A stretch of DNA of 64,000 bases, taken from the NCBI GenBank assembly GCA_037833965.1, contig AP031358.1, forward strand, positions 1,620,001 to 1,684,000. Direction: 5' to 3'. Source of the stretch: Marchantia polymorpha subsp. ruderalis (Eukaryota > Streptophyta > Marchantiopsida > Marchantiales > Marchantiaceae). Below are positions 23,843 to 35,800 of this stretch, piece after piece. Each line of letters starts with the position of its first letter. The stretch's first letter is position 1. A program made the position numbers and the translations under genes. Under the pieces are notes generated by a model. That model ran no database searches. It was given only the letters and a program-made list of their open reading frames with translations, and was not told the DNA's origin.

Positions 23843-26800
23843 ATGGCGTGTGCAGCGAACTGTGTGGTAACATCAAGGCAAGCGTGGGCTGCTGCTGCAG
23901 CACCATCATCATGGCCATGCAGCAGCAGACCCAGATCCCAGAAGAGCACTGCCCTGGAGATCACTGCCCTCGCTGCAAGGAGTTCTACGGTGTCTTTGGC
24001 CAAAGCATTGGTGTGTCTTTGTGTGTGCTTGCACTTGCACGACTTAGAACTCATACATGCACTCAGCCGATTCAGTCGAATTTGACTATTTTTAAGATAC
24101 TCTCTCTGCACCTCGAGCTCGTGTTGTGATCCACATCGCAGATTTCTCATGATCCCACCACGCACCATTCCCTCCACTCTCCAGCACTCCACATCACTAG
24201 CCAGCTTCATACGTGCTTTGTAAGTCCATTTGGACATGATTGTTTTTAGTCCGGATCTTCGAGACTTGTTCTTTCGGTAGAAAAGCCGGTGATGATTTCA
24301 GCACGGCTTGAGAGTCGCATACCAGATGAGAAATATGTTCGAAATTTGATGGACATTGAAATTTGGAGGCCTTCTGGGGCCACCTCGAAATCCATAACTT
24401 CGCACGTTTGAATATGATTATTATATGCTAGTACTGTATTGTGCTCATCATCTCGATTCATCTATTCGTCAGATTTTTTTCCACAAAATTTTCTCTCCTC
24501 TGTGGTTTGGCTACCTCTTGACGAGCAGCCAATATTTCTGAAAACTGCTTCTGCTTTCTTTGTGGATCAGAAAAGTGTGTCTGGTTTCTCCCAGCATAAG
24601 AATGAACTCCGAAGCTATATCAGCGTTGGCACTTCTGACAGAAGAGAGGTAAGGCTCCGCTTGCAAGCTTCATGATCGTCCAGTTTGGCCCAACGTGCAT
24701 ACCATCACTAATATTTCATGCCCTTGCCTTCGCTCCCATTATGCTCTGATCTACTTCAGATCAACTGTTCGTAGACATTATTAAGCATGTGATAATTTGG
24801 AAACCGGTTTGCGAGTTCAGGACCCAGATGAGAAAGAGTTTTAAGTTATCAGATGTCCGTGGAAAGGGCTGATTGTTTGATCGAGGTAGAGAATGTTCAA
24901 CATCCGACATTCCGACGTGATCTGACGATTTCATATTGTCGTTTGTCGTTCCAGGCTCGGTCATGGAGAATCGTGGCCGAGATTGCACAGAAGGCGGAAT
25001 ACATATGGATGGACGGGCAGGAAGGTCTCAAAGGGATCAGGTTCAACGAGATGCGTACCAAGACCAAGTGCATCCAAAAACCCCTTCCCATCGGATCTCT
25101 GGACTTCCCAGAGTGGTCTTTCGACGGCTCCAGGTAAGCTCGCACGCGTGAATTCCGTCGCACCAATCATCGTCTCCAACTTGAAGCTATGTCGGGCCCA
25201 ACCGGAGCTTCGTGACAATCTAAAACCCTTCATCAGCTCACTCCAACCCAGTTAAGGACTGGAAACGAGGTGAACTCGTATCAGCATAGAGATCATAACC
25301 TGTAAGAAGTTGAAGCCCAGAAACTCACAGATGCATCTGATTTGTGTCACTGACTTTACTCACTCATCCATCTGCTCCCCGTCGGGTGTCTTATCCATCG
25401 ACAATCGCATTGTCACATGGCTGCTGCAGCAGTCCTCATGACCGATTCGACTGTAACTAATCACGTGCAAGCCAAAGAGGGAAATATTTTACTGGCCGAA
25501 AGTCGTCCTTTCATATGCTTCTGATTCGTTCCACGATTTTCTGCTCTTTAGTCAGTTGTGCATCTCAAAGATCGATCGATCAATCGACGATCGCAGTGTG
25601 CGAGTAATGCTGCAACAATATGCGTGTCTCACTGATCCGGCTGCGATTGGAATCGAGCAGTACGGGGCAACAAGAGATCGGCAACAACTCAGACTGCATC
25701 TTGAAGCCGGTGTTCACGTGCCCTGATCCGATTCGAGGCGGCAACAGCGTGCTGGTGCTGTGCGAGGTCCTGACGCCGGAGGGCAACCCGCACCGCACGA
25801 ACAAGAGGCGTCTGCTGGCGGATACGCTGACGGAGGACATCATCGCGCAAGACACATGGTTCGGCTTCGAGCAGGAGTACACCATGTTCGGCCGAGACGG
25901 CCATCCCTACGGCTGGCCCCGAGCTGGCTACCCGGCCCCCCAAGGCCCCTTCTACTGCGGCGTCGGCCTCGAGTCCGCATACGGCCGCCAATTCGTCGAA
26001 GCTCACTTCGATGCCTGCGTCAAGGTCAGTGCTCTCCTCTCCTCTCCTCCCGAAAATTTTCTAGAATAGAAAGAACCCATCGACAAAGTAGGCAGAAGCA
26101 ATCGAGGCGAGCTTCAATGTCGGCCCAAATCCTACCATCCCGTCGAACGAATTCCCTATTTTCGTAGATCGAGCCTCGAGGTCCGTCGGTAAGTCTGTCG
26201 GAACCTTATCACCCCATCGACAGAAAGAATCCATCGACAAAGTAGACGCGATCGAGTTGAGGTTCGATATCGGATCAATCCCGTCAAATGAATGCCCTTC
26301 TGCCTTGATGCACGACGGACCGAGCCGAGCATCCGAGCCCTGAAGTCTCGAGATCGACCGAGCCGAGCATCCGAGCCCTGAAGTCTCGAGATCGATCGGT
26401 CGGACGGTCTGTCGGAACCTTATCAACCGATCGAAAAATGACCTAGGACAGAAAGAAGCATCGACCAAATAGACGCAATCGAGTTGAGCTTCTTCGATGT
26501 CGGATCAATCCCGTCAAATGAATGCCCTTCTCCCACGATGCACGACGGACCGAGGATAATCCGAACTCAGAATCGAGCCCCGAACCCTCAAGATCGGTCG
26601 AAAAAACTCCGGCCGATCGACCGATCGAATGTCCATGAAAGGTGCGGGTGATCGAATCATCGAGCGTGGCTCGTAGAGAAGATGGATGTCGAGCAGGAGC
26701 AACAGAGATGGACTGAGAGTGGAATGGTGGTGGTGGCAGGCGGGGCTGAAGATCAGCGGCATCAACGCGGAGGTGATGCCGGGGCAGTGGGAGTTCCAGA

Positions 26801-27261
26801 TCGGGCCGGCGGGGCCGCTGGAGATGGGCGACCAGGTCATGATAGCCCGGTACCTGCTGCACCGGCTGGGCGAGGACTTCGGCGTCATCTGCACCTTCGA
26901 CCCCAAGCCCGTGCCGGGCGACTGGAACGGCGCGGGCGCGCACACCAACTTCTCCACCGCGGCCATGCGCGCCGACGGCGGCATGGACGCCATCCTGCGC
27001 GCCATCGACCGTCTCGCGCTCAAGCACCCCGAGCACGTGGCTCTCTACGGCCCCGGCAACGACCGGCGCCTCACCAAAACGCACGAAACGGCCAGCCTCC
27101 GCACTTTCAAATCCGGCGTCGCCGACCGCGGCGCCTCCGTCCGCATCCCGCTCCCCGTCGCCGTCGCCAACAAGGGCTTCCTCGAGGACCGCCGCCCCGC
27201 CGCCAACGTCGACCCCTACGTCGTCGCCCGCTTGCTCATCCAAACCACGCTCCTCCCATAG
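23843..27261 (+). CDS. Glutamine synthetase, GSIIB (bacterial GlnII-like) type
   Basis: Glutamine synthetase (glutamate + NH3 + ATP to glutamine), 410 aa, in four exons: 23843-24010, 24955-25133, 25661-26024 and 26740-27261 (total 1,233 nt, all GT-AG). Exon 1 (residues 1-56) is rich in Ala, Ser and Arg with few acidic residues, like an organelle transit peptide. The beta-grasp domain begins at AEYIWMDG (residues 70-77). Catalytic landmarks are [32 protein letters not shown] (300-310), RGASVRIP and [12 protein letters not shown]. The phrase [18 protein letters not shown] and the AHTNFST form match actinobacterial and rhizobial GlnII rather than plant GS1/GS2, which read NGAGCHTNYST. This is the GSIIB class that plants are reported to have gained from bacteria. 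The usual Gly of LTGxHET is Lys here. Exon 4 is very GC-rich. Confidence 0.9.
26062..26620 (+). repeat. Degenerate tandem units in GSIIB intron 3
   Basis: Three diverged tandem units, beginning near 26062, 26221 and 26450, share blocks such as AGAAAGAA.CATCGAC, CGGATCAATCCCGTCAAATG and ATGCACGACGGACCGA. Inside the middle unit a 38-bp segment is duplicated head to tail (26318-26355 and 26356-26393) almost exactly. The repeats account for most of the 715-bp intron. Confidence 0.75.
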
Positions 27262-28956
27262 CGCCTCCCCTCCCCCACCCCCACCCTGTCGCCCCGCCCG
27301 TTGCAGCAGCGGGCGGAGAGCGTGTCGAGCGTTGTCGGATCCGAACCTGCAACGGCCCCCGCTGGCGGCGCCGGCGATGCGTGACGGGGAAGCCTCGGCC
27401 TCCGACAACTTTGGGAAGCTCGGTGCTTGAGACTCGAGGTTTCACAAACTCTGGGAGCGATGTGCTGCGAAGCGGGAGCACCGTCCGGGCCCGAGGCTTG
27501 ATCGCCATTGAAGTGTACCATAGAGATTGGAATCGAAAAAGATGTCACTGCTGCTGCGCCAGTCACGCCGCGCCGCCGCTACGGAGGATTCCATATCGAC
27601 GCATCGTTCCACTGGGAAGAGAACGAGAGCACCTCCGTCGCCTCCTCGTCGCTGGGATTTCGGCCTACTGCGAAGTTCACTTTCGACCGAGCTTCGAGTT
27701 GCCGGTGCTCCTGCTCGCTCTCGGCCGGGGCAGAAATCAGGCATCGCTGTTTATGTCGTTTCCAGCCCGAACAGTTGATTTCGTTCCAAGAATATTTATA
27801 ATCCAGTTTGTAATTTCCCTGTACGATCAGTTTTGACCCATATGTGCTCGACCTATTTTATGTGTGGCACACAAAACCCCCACCCTCTCATCTCTTGGTC
27901 GCTTGGGCTCTTACATCGGAGGAACGGTCTAAGACACTGTGCTTTACCGCAGCATAGATTACCTCTTTCTTTTCTTTCGCCCGGCAGGTCCTTTTCTTGC
28001 TTTGTAGCTCAGTCGCTGTGGTTGCACCTCGCTTTTGTTTCATGCGTCTCCCATTTCGTTGCTTTGGCAAACCTCCCTTTAAAGAGTTGTGACTCGCTCT
28101 TTGAATTACTTTTTGTGCATGTTCGTCTCATGTGGCCTTTACGTTCAAAAACAACGCGCATTGTTTTCACGATGCATCCTCTGTATCCACGGGGTTGGAG
28201 GTTTGACATGCTAATGGTGGTGCCTTTGACATGGTTCCATGTTTAAGGCACTGCCATTAGACTGCTTATCTCGCCCCATTCATCTTTGGCACAAGTTCCA
28301 ACATTACCGCCAGAGTCCTGCCAAACATATGATTTTTCTTTCGTCTTGTCAAAGCGCACTTTAATAATGCTTTGATTGACGGTCCAAATTTATAATTAGT
28401 GTACACCAGAGTGGTTTTAAGTTGTCTATGTGAACTCGTTTAGTGCAAAATTTGGATGGTGAACTTGGTAGCGGATTATCAGACGTGGTGAAACTTCAGC
28501 TTGATTTTTTTGTACGGACTAAAATCTGGGGTTCGCCCAAGGCCTTCCAAAATAAGGATTTATTTTCAAACATATTATCGGCATTTTCGTTTGAGTTCCG
28601 CAAAAGGCCGAAAAGAGCATCCAGTACATGCTTAGTTGAAAAGCTCTGAAGATGGACAGAACAAGTTGCTTGCAATCCGGTATCATCTCATTTCTATTCC
28701 GTTGATAATCCAACCTCTTGGTCGTTGTCCTACAAGTTGATAAAATTAAACGTGGCTAGCTGTTTTTTAGTCTAGTTCTGAGCGAGAACTCACACAAAGT
28801 AGAATTACAAACGTAGTGTTGCTACTCTACTTTCTAGGTAGGTATCAACGCATCTTTCAACGCATCTTCCGACATTGTTTCACTCTGCTACTATCATGGA
28901 TTGTGACTTTGTGATGTTCATAATGAAATGAAAGGTTGTATAACTTGGTTGTACAT
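27262..28956. other. GSIIB 3' flank, no further gene
   Basis: The first 500-600 bp are probably the 3' UTR; an AT-rich stretch (about 27,785-27,830) with AATATTTATAAT could hold poly(A) signals. A plus-strand frame at 27,833-28,246 has no recognisable domain and no coding-like neighbours. Nothing else is supported. Confidence 0.45.
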
Positions 28957-29103
28957 AGTTTTACCTCCCAATAGTGAAACATATTGGAGTTAGGTTTTCA
29001 CGTCACTATTGGGAAGTGTCATTCACACCAGGTTGGGTAGCATTTAGCGGATCATATACAAACAATCTTATTACAAGTTTAGCTGATTTGGCCTATAGTT
29101 TCA

Positions 29104-29244
29104 TTCTTGATGACTTGTCTTCGAATTCAAATATCAGATTGTCTTTAGTAAACATAATCTCAGGATCATTCGACGGATAGTATCGTTCTTGATGACTTGT
29201 CTTTGAATTCGAATATCAGATTGTCTTTAGTAAGCATAATCTCA
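29104..29244 (+). repeat. 59-bp direct duplication in the foldback left arm
   Basis: Two 59-bp copies, at 29104-29162 and 29186-29244, both starting TTCTTGATGACTTGTCTT, differ at only three positions, all transitions. The right arm has a single corresponding copy, so the duplication followed formation of the inverted repeat. Confidence 0.8.
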
Positions 29245-29741
29245 AGTCGCAAAGGTAAAGCAAAGTTATAAATTGTGGAAAGTGAGAAAGCATAACTGAG
29301 ATATCCAACGTAAAGCAGTAGTATAAATAGTGAAAAGTGAACAAGCAGAGTTGAGAAAATTCATAGTGTGATTTGTGTCTATTCTCACTTGTAAAATGGT
29401 TGAAACAACAAAATGAAAGTAACGTAACACGTATTCTAATGGACAACATTATTTGGTGAGATTATGTGGACAAATAAAGTTTAATAAATTGAGGTTACAA
29501 AACTACCAATCCGTTTTTTCTCACGTTTCTCGTGGAGCACAATGTGGAGGAGCGCAAACATAACAGGTGAGCGAGTGCAAGAAAGGCATGGGGCAGCAAG
29601 GGCAAGTCAAAGCATGGTTTACGGTGTGGTTCCATTCCATATTAGCGGCAAGCAGAGTCAAAGTTAAAAGTTGAAAGTTAAGCTTGAGAAAGAGTAATTA
29701 AAGAATCAAATTTAAATTTTGTTTCTTTAATTAGTGGTGGT

Positions 29742-30241
29742 GGATTGGTGGATGTGCAACCTCTGCCCGAATAGATCTACACCGAAGCATTACAAAGTAT
29801 CATCGGGAATCCGCGCGCCAACCGAAAAGCACGGCAAGGAGGAAGAAATCAACTGCAAGGTGCAGCGCCTGGAGGAACGGAAAAAATCATATTGCAGCAA
29901 CATTCAAAAATGTGGAACGGTTAAAGATGGTACTTTTTGCAAATTCACCAGGCGCGTCGCCAAATACAACAGGTTACAGTCTCTGGAACCCCGACACGCA
30001 CAAAGCATTGCTTGTTCGATTGGTAGCCGATCAAGACCTGACATTTGCATTCCCCATCAGGGCCTCTCCACATTTTTGAATGTTGCTGCAATATGATTTT
30101 TTCCGTTCCTCCAGGCGCTGCACCTTGCAGTTGATTTCTTCCTCCTTGCCGTGCTTTTCGGTTGGCGCGCGGATTCCCGATGATACTTTGTAATGCTTCG
30201 GTGTAGATCTATTCGGGCAGAGGTTGCACATCCACCAATCC
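29742..30241. repeat. 175-bp inverted repeat, apparently identical arms
   Basis: Left arm 29742-29916 and right arm 30067-30241 are reverse complements over 175 bp with no difference noticed by eye, around a 150-bp spacer. They begin GGATTGGTGGATGTGCAACC on the left. Each arm encodes the same BED-finger-like peptide, on opposite strands. A read-through transcript would fold into a long double-stranded RNA. Confidence 0.85.
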
Positions 30242-31245
30242 GCATTGTCGATGATCCGCTCTTCACCATGTTTCCATACCCAAGATGTCTTTTCCCGTTT
30301 GCGCTTCGCTAGGTTGGCTTCTAGCGCTGCTGGTTCCAGAGATTCACTTCGCTCCCGGACCATCACTTCCGCCTGGGTTTGGCGTCCTGGTTGTTGCATT
30401 TCCCGCGCTCGGTAGGATCGATAGATGGTGCGAGAGAAGTCAGGATGCTAACACCATTGTCAAAGCTTGAATCTAACATTTTGGTGCCGCTTGACCAAGA
30501 CGTGTACGGTATTGTTGTCGACCTGGGGTGTAGAAGGGGAAGTTCAAGAAACGGTCTGCCGCCATTCAAAAAATGGCTCGCCGTATCTAGCAGTTTACTG
30601 GTAACCGCGGTTTATCACTTCTCAAATCGGGGCCAAACTACACTACCTATCAGTTCCCGCCTCCAAAACCAATTGTACTGCGACAAACTACTGACTCGGC
30701 AGACCAATACACAGTACGGAACTGATTTACTGCACAAACTGTTGGAGGGTCTGATTCAAATACATGTTACTTTACTTTTTTTTTGTTGTGTCAACCAATT
30801 TACAAGTTTGAATAGACACAAATCACTCTATACATTTCCTCAGCTCTAGTTGTTCACTTTTCACAATTTATAATTCTATATAATTTTTTAATTTTTTCCA
30901 CAATTTTTTTTACCTTGGCTACGTGAGATTATGCTTACCAAAGACAATCCGATATTTGAATTTGAAGACAAATCATCAAAAATGATACTATCCGCCAAAT
31001 GACCCACTAATAATTTAGCGGATCCGCTAAACGTATAATGAGAATGTTTCTATTTGATCCGCTAAATGTTATCCAATCTCGTGTGAATGACACCTCCCAA
31101 TAGTGACGTGAAAATCTAACATCAATATGTGTCACTATTGGGAGGTAAAACTCTGTAGTGCCAATAGTGATTGTATAGTTCTTATTGGATACATTTACAA
31201 GTTAAAACCTTATGGTGCTTGAGTTCTATGTCACCACTCGGAGGA

Positions 31246-31356
31246 GTATGTCACTAATAAGAAGTGACATACATAAGAACATCCAGAGTTAAACATCCGA
31301 ATAGTGTCACTAATAAGAAAAGACACTATTCGGATGTTTAAATCTGGATGTTCTTA
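31246..31356. repeat. Two adjacent hairpins with a shared loop sequence
   Basis: Hairpin 1 is 31246-31272: GTATGTCACT and AGTGACATAC around AATAAGA. Hairpin 2 is 31274-31356, with arms of about 35 bp that pair at 34 positions around a loop containing ACTAATAAGAAA. Both loops carry AATAAGA and both stems close with a GTCACT-type sequence, so one hairpin looks copied from the other and extended. They lie about 100 bp outside the foldback element. Hairpin 2 has the size of a MITE or a small-RNA precursor. Confidence 0.75.
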
Positions 31357-31811
31357 GTGGTGAAACATGAGAGCACCGAGAACGTTAGTACTTAAAACAA
31401 CTCTTTACCATAACTTGATGAATCCTAATAAGTCTTACCCTATCCTCACTCTTCAATGTGGCTCACTTTAACTTCGTTTCATCGACCAATGATTATAAAT
31501 TCATTTTTCAAAACTTCTTTCAATTAAACCGTGCCGTGACAAGCAGATCATCTTATCGCAGTAAACGATACTTTCACATCAAATATTAGTATCATCCTAC
31601 GACACAAAGGTTGCGTAATAAGATCCAAGAAATACAGTTCCCAAAACAATGTGAAAGTAAAGTTTTAATTAATAATTATAATATACAATGACTTTTCGCT
31701 CGGTTAACATAACACAAAAGAATGCTTATTTCAGAGCTGACTACATTTTGTAGAGGCCTTAGAGGCCTTTGCAACAGATACTTTCCATTGTAAACTAACT
31801 CTCAACTTCTT

Positions 31812-31874
31812 GATGGCTATGAATGTTCTAGAGATCATAGAAGAACTATGATCTCTAAAACATTAATAGCCATC
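31812..31874. repeat. Foldback hairpin, 29-bp arms
   Basis: Arms 31812-31840 and 31846-31874 (starting GATGGCTATGAATG) pair at 27 of 29 positions around a very short loop. This resembles a tiny MITE or snapback repeat. Confidence 0.7.
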
Positions 31875-32133
31875 CCGTTGAGTCCTAGGTTTCCTAACAG
31901 CTGTATTGACACTTCTGATATTTCAATGCGAACATGGCTGAGTGTTATATTTACTAATACATACGCACATCTATTTAATTACACAAAGAGCTGGCTACGT
32001 ATTGAGAACCTTCCCATGAGCCTTCTGAGAGACAACACTAACTGATCAGATGGCATTCCCCCGTGGGATTTGTGATCACGGGAGGTTTGTGATCCAATGT
32101 TGTACAAAGTTTCTTGTACCGAACTGAAATTTT

Positions 32134-32170
32134 ACGATCTTCGCTGATCTTTGCAGTCAGCGAAGATCGT
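32134..32170. repeat. Perfect 14-bp hairpin
   Basis: ACGATCTTCGCTGA and its complement TCAGCGAAGATCGT flank a 9-base loop. If it lies in the MBD9 3' region it would be transcribed, but that is not shown. Confidence 0.6.
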
Positions 32171-32851
32171 TTTCAACATCGTCAACAAATTTCCTTCTTG
32201 AGAAATCCCGCTTTGTCCGGATAAGCATGTTACCAGAGTGTCTCCTTATCATCCTTACAACTGTGTTTTACACAATGATGGTAACCACATTACGAAGTCT
32301 TGCGTTCCATCAGAAAACGCCCGCAGAATAATTCATCTTGGTCTTCTTCTTGACCAAAGCTGAAAGCTCCGTCTCACGTATGAATAATTTAGTCGAGTGA
32401 CTGTCGATCAGTCACTCCAGACAGTCGTCAGTTCTGCTCCAGAAAGGAAAGGCAGTTCACTCTTGGAAGGATGAACTGCTTGAAGGAGAACTCGGGCTGG
32501 ACATACTCATACCCGATCACACAAAAAGGGAACGAGATGACAGTCACGGAAAAGGCCATTAGAGATGGTGTACACCAATTTGGGCTGCTCCAGTGAGAAT
32601 GGTGTCCAGATCAACTTCAAGGACCTTCAACTTAATTTATAAGATATGAACAAGTATGATGTTTGGAACATCATGAGTCGCAAATGAATGTGACACAAAG
32701 GTCGGTGCCTCCTCGCCTATCTTTCATGGGTATGAATGTGGAGAAACGTCCCGGGGCATCAGGAGCAGAACGGCAGCTCATAATCGGGAGGCAGATACCA
32801 AAATTCCTAACTCCAAAGCGACCTACAACGCGGCAATACTGTACACACTCT

Positions 32852-35800
32852 TTATCCTTCAAGTATGACGATGACCTCCTCTTTCCTTTTCTTGCGAGCA
32901 GTGAATTTCGTGGATTGAGAATGTTTCCTATCGTCTCTCTCTTTTTCCCTTCTTCCCTGTATACCTTCAATCAAAGTAAAGTCTACTCCTGCGTAATGTT
33001 CTGACTTCTCGAACTCGATTGCTGCATCAAGGGCATACACCCTCAGGTACAGAGACGACAGAGTGGCTGTTTTCGCTGCAACAGTGAAAGAAGACCAGTA
33101 GCACCAAGAGGTCCTCAAAAAATCTGCGCATATCATCTGCTCCAGAAGAACTACGGCCTGCACCATCTGCAGAATCCAAGGAACCAAAGCTCGAGTAAGC
33201 TGAGTAACTTGACAAGCTTGAAGCCGCTGAGAAAACTACTACAAACTTTGCATCAAGCTCGCTCAGTTGTTTTTCCAGTTGAACTGAAGTCACATGAGAT
33301 GGCAGAAGGCTTCCTCTCCAGCTGTTCTACCGTGAATGCATTGAGAGTTGGAAACTCTCTCTACGAACTCTGCCTAACATTTGGATAATCGCAGCAGTGT
33401 CAGTAAAGGGTTTGGGAAATGGGAGCTTTGAATACCGTGTAGATGGACTTCGCAAACTTCAGCAGCGAACGCCATGCTTGTCGTCTACGTGAGTAGCCCC
33501 GCGCACTTTCGCTCATATCTTGAGATACAGCAGCCTCGATGTCGAGCAACTTCATCTTGAGCTGTTGCAGTATTTCGAGATCTTCTTCATCTTCGAGAGG
33601 TCGTAATGATGCCTCTGGAATCGTTAACTGCTTGCCAGTCACCTTAAAATTTCTGCTGTAAGCCTTGCAGCGCGACAGGTTGCCACTCGATTCGTATGGA
33701 GGAGCATGTGCACCTGACAAAGTTCTTCCTAAGCTTGGAGCAGAGACAGCTGGCTGAGTTTGATTCATCTGAAAGTCTTCGTTCGTTGTTGTAAGCCCCT
33801 TGCCGTCCGAGGCTAGTAGCCCGGCATGTTCTTGCACAACGCTATTCGTTGTTGGAACCATATTTCTAGCATTCATGTGATCAATCGTCTTCGCAGCCTC
33901 CGTGCCCTCCGAAGCCTCGATCGCTGGTCCAGGTAGATCTTCCGAACTGCTTATAAGGATCCGATAACCGGTAAGCGAATTGTCGACATCTCCATGGCTC
34001 ATGCAAGATGTCGCTCCAACCGCTATGGTGCCGAGGATCCCCTCAACACTAACGGATTCTCCAGCCATTAGTAACATAGATTCCCGTGAAGTATCAAACA
34101 TCATCAGAGCCGGATCAAATGCCGGGGAAATAGCCAGACCGGGTGTAAAAATCGGTCCCTTATCGGCGATGCATCCTATTCTGTTGATACGCTCTCTCAT
34201 GGATTCGCGGATGACCATAGGCATCTTTGAAACATCGGGAGGTAAAATTATTCCTATGGACGGCTGCTGTGCAACCGCAGACTTCAAAACTTTGGTCGAG
34301 GTTAGGGATTTGGTGCTGTGGCCGGACTTTTTGCCTGATCTTAGATCTCCATGTTCAAAAGCTTTGGTTCCGGCATTGCTGCAAGTGCCGCCGGTTGTAT
34401 GGGCCTGAAATTCTAGATCTGTGTCGTAGGTAGTGTGACATGTTGAACAGTGGCATCGTGATGCCCATATTGGTTCCAAGCATTCACAACGTGTTATTTT
34501 GGAGCTCTGTTGCATCTTTTTCTTCCGTCCCCTCTTGGACAGGCCAGATGTTGCAGATCCTTTGACTGAAGAGTCACTAACTTGACCAAGTTTCCACTCC
34601 AAAAGACAGCTTGCTTTCAAAGCCGGCGTTATACCTCTTCTACTTTTGGCTACAACCTGAGAACGGACACCCATGTCACCAAATGTGTTTGATCCGTAAA
34701 TTCCACTTACAAAACATCCAGAGAGTTCTTCTCTTAACCCTCCCGCCTGCTCAGGTCCTGCACCGCTGTAGACCAACAGCAAGCTTCTCCACTGCAGCAG
34801 TGCCGCCTTCAGCATCTTCTCCTGATTACTCGTGGGCGACAACCATTCTATCAGCTGATCCAGGACAGCTCCATTCGAATAAATGAACCAAGGTACTTCC
34901 TCCCCGAGTCGCCGCTGCGCTTCATTCAGAAGAGAATCTCTCTCCTCATTCTCACGAACGTGAGATGCAAGTCCCTCTGCAGCTAGTCTGCTGAGCTGAA
35001 CTTGCTTCTCGGAGACGTCGTCCTTTCTGAACTTCTCGGCAAGGGGAATATGTACATTGCTGTTGACTGGGACAACCGACTCTGCTCCTGCAGTTAGCCC
35101 TTCTCTGTCTTCTGCTTGGCTTTGGTTACTGGCATCAGCTGCCTCAACTGCTAGCCAAGGTGTGGTCCTAGAACCGCACAGGCCCCAGTACATCCTTCCA
35201 ATATCATCCCTGCCCAGAAGATCCCTTCGACTATTTACACGCATGAGCTTCGTCTTGATCTTCTCTATTTCTGCATCCAAGAAACTGCTCGAACTGCGAG
35301 GCAAGGTTGTTTCCTCGAACTCCACCTCCACCTCCACCTCTGGGCAAGCTAGTGGCTCGTCCTTAGGACGCTTACTTCTTGCTTCCAAAACTTCATCCCA
35401 TGATGAGGTTAGATTCCTAGGCTCAACAACAATAAGAGGACTACAATGTACAGGACTTTCCGCGTTTTTCCTAATCCTATCAGCAGATACCCCAGTTGGT
35501 GTACCCACGACTTTCAGATCACCAGACTCCACAATCCGTTCGCTACTGCAGGCTTGAACCCCTCCCTTGGGTCCTTCCTTCAACGGGACAACACTCCTTA
35601 AGAGCGCGGAGCTTGGAAAACAATCCACCTCCATTGGCTGAAATACAGCAATTTGTGTGGACTGATCAGATGCAACATCCTTCTCCTCTTGCTCTCCCCG
35701 TGACAGTTTCGCTGAACCAGTGCTACCACTCGGGTCGTTCGGCCTAACCGCTCCGGTTGCCAACAGAGCTGCATGCCCCTCGGGCCAGACAAACTCCGTA

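Larger units (their letters stand above)
28957..31152. mobile_element. Foldback DNA transposon with BED-finger-like arms
   Basis: A 2.2-kb element whose two halves are inverted copies. The ends are AGTTTTACCTCCCAATAGTG on the left and its complement ending GGAGGTAAAACT on the right. Outer arms (about 28957-29450 and 30735-31152) are diverged. Inner arms (29742-29916 and 30067-30241) appear identical. Each terminus contains its own small hairpin; on the right the arms are ACCTCCCAATAGTGAC and its complement. The inner arm encodes WWMCNLCPNRSTPKHYKVSS, and on the right the minus-strand frame adds an upstream TSWVWKHGEE, together like a partial BED zinc finger of the kind found on hAT transposases. 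No catalytic transposase domain is present, so it is non-autonomous. No clear target-site duplication was seen. The family name is uncertain. Confidence 0.7.
31357..32851. other. Gene-free stretch downstream of MBD9
   Basis: AT-rich DNA with two more hairpins listed separately. The part just left of 32,852 should hold the MBD9 3' UTR. No gene is supported. Confidence 0.5.

Noticed and set aside
26443-27408. Minus-strand open frame of 321 codons over GSIIB exon 4
   Set aside because: Antisense shadow of a very GC-rich exon; the plus strand carries all the glutamine synthetase motifs.
26682-27836. Plus-strand 384-codon frame overlapping GSIIB exon 4
   Set aside because: Out-of-frame reading of the GC-rich exon, giving Arg/Pro/Gly-rich low-complexity sequence; the correct frame is obvious from conserved motifs.
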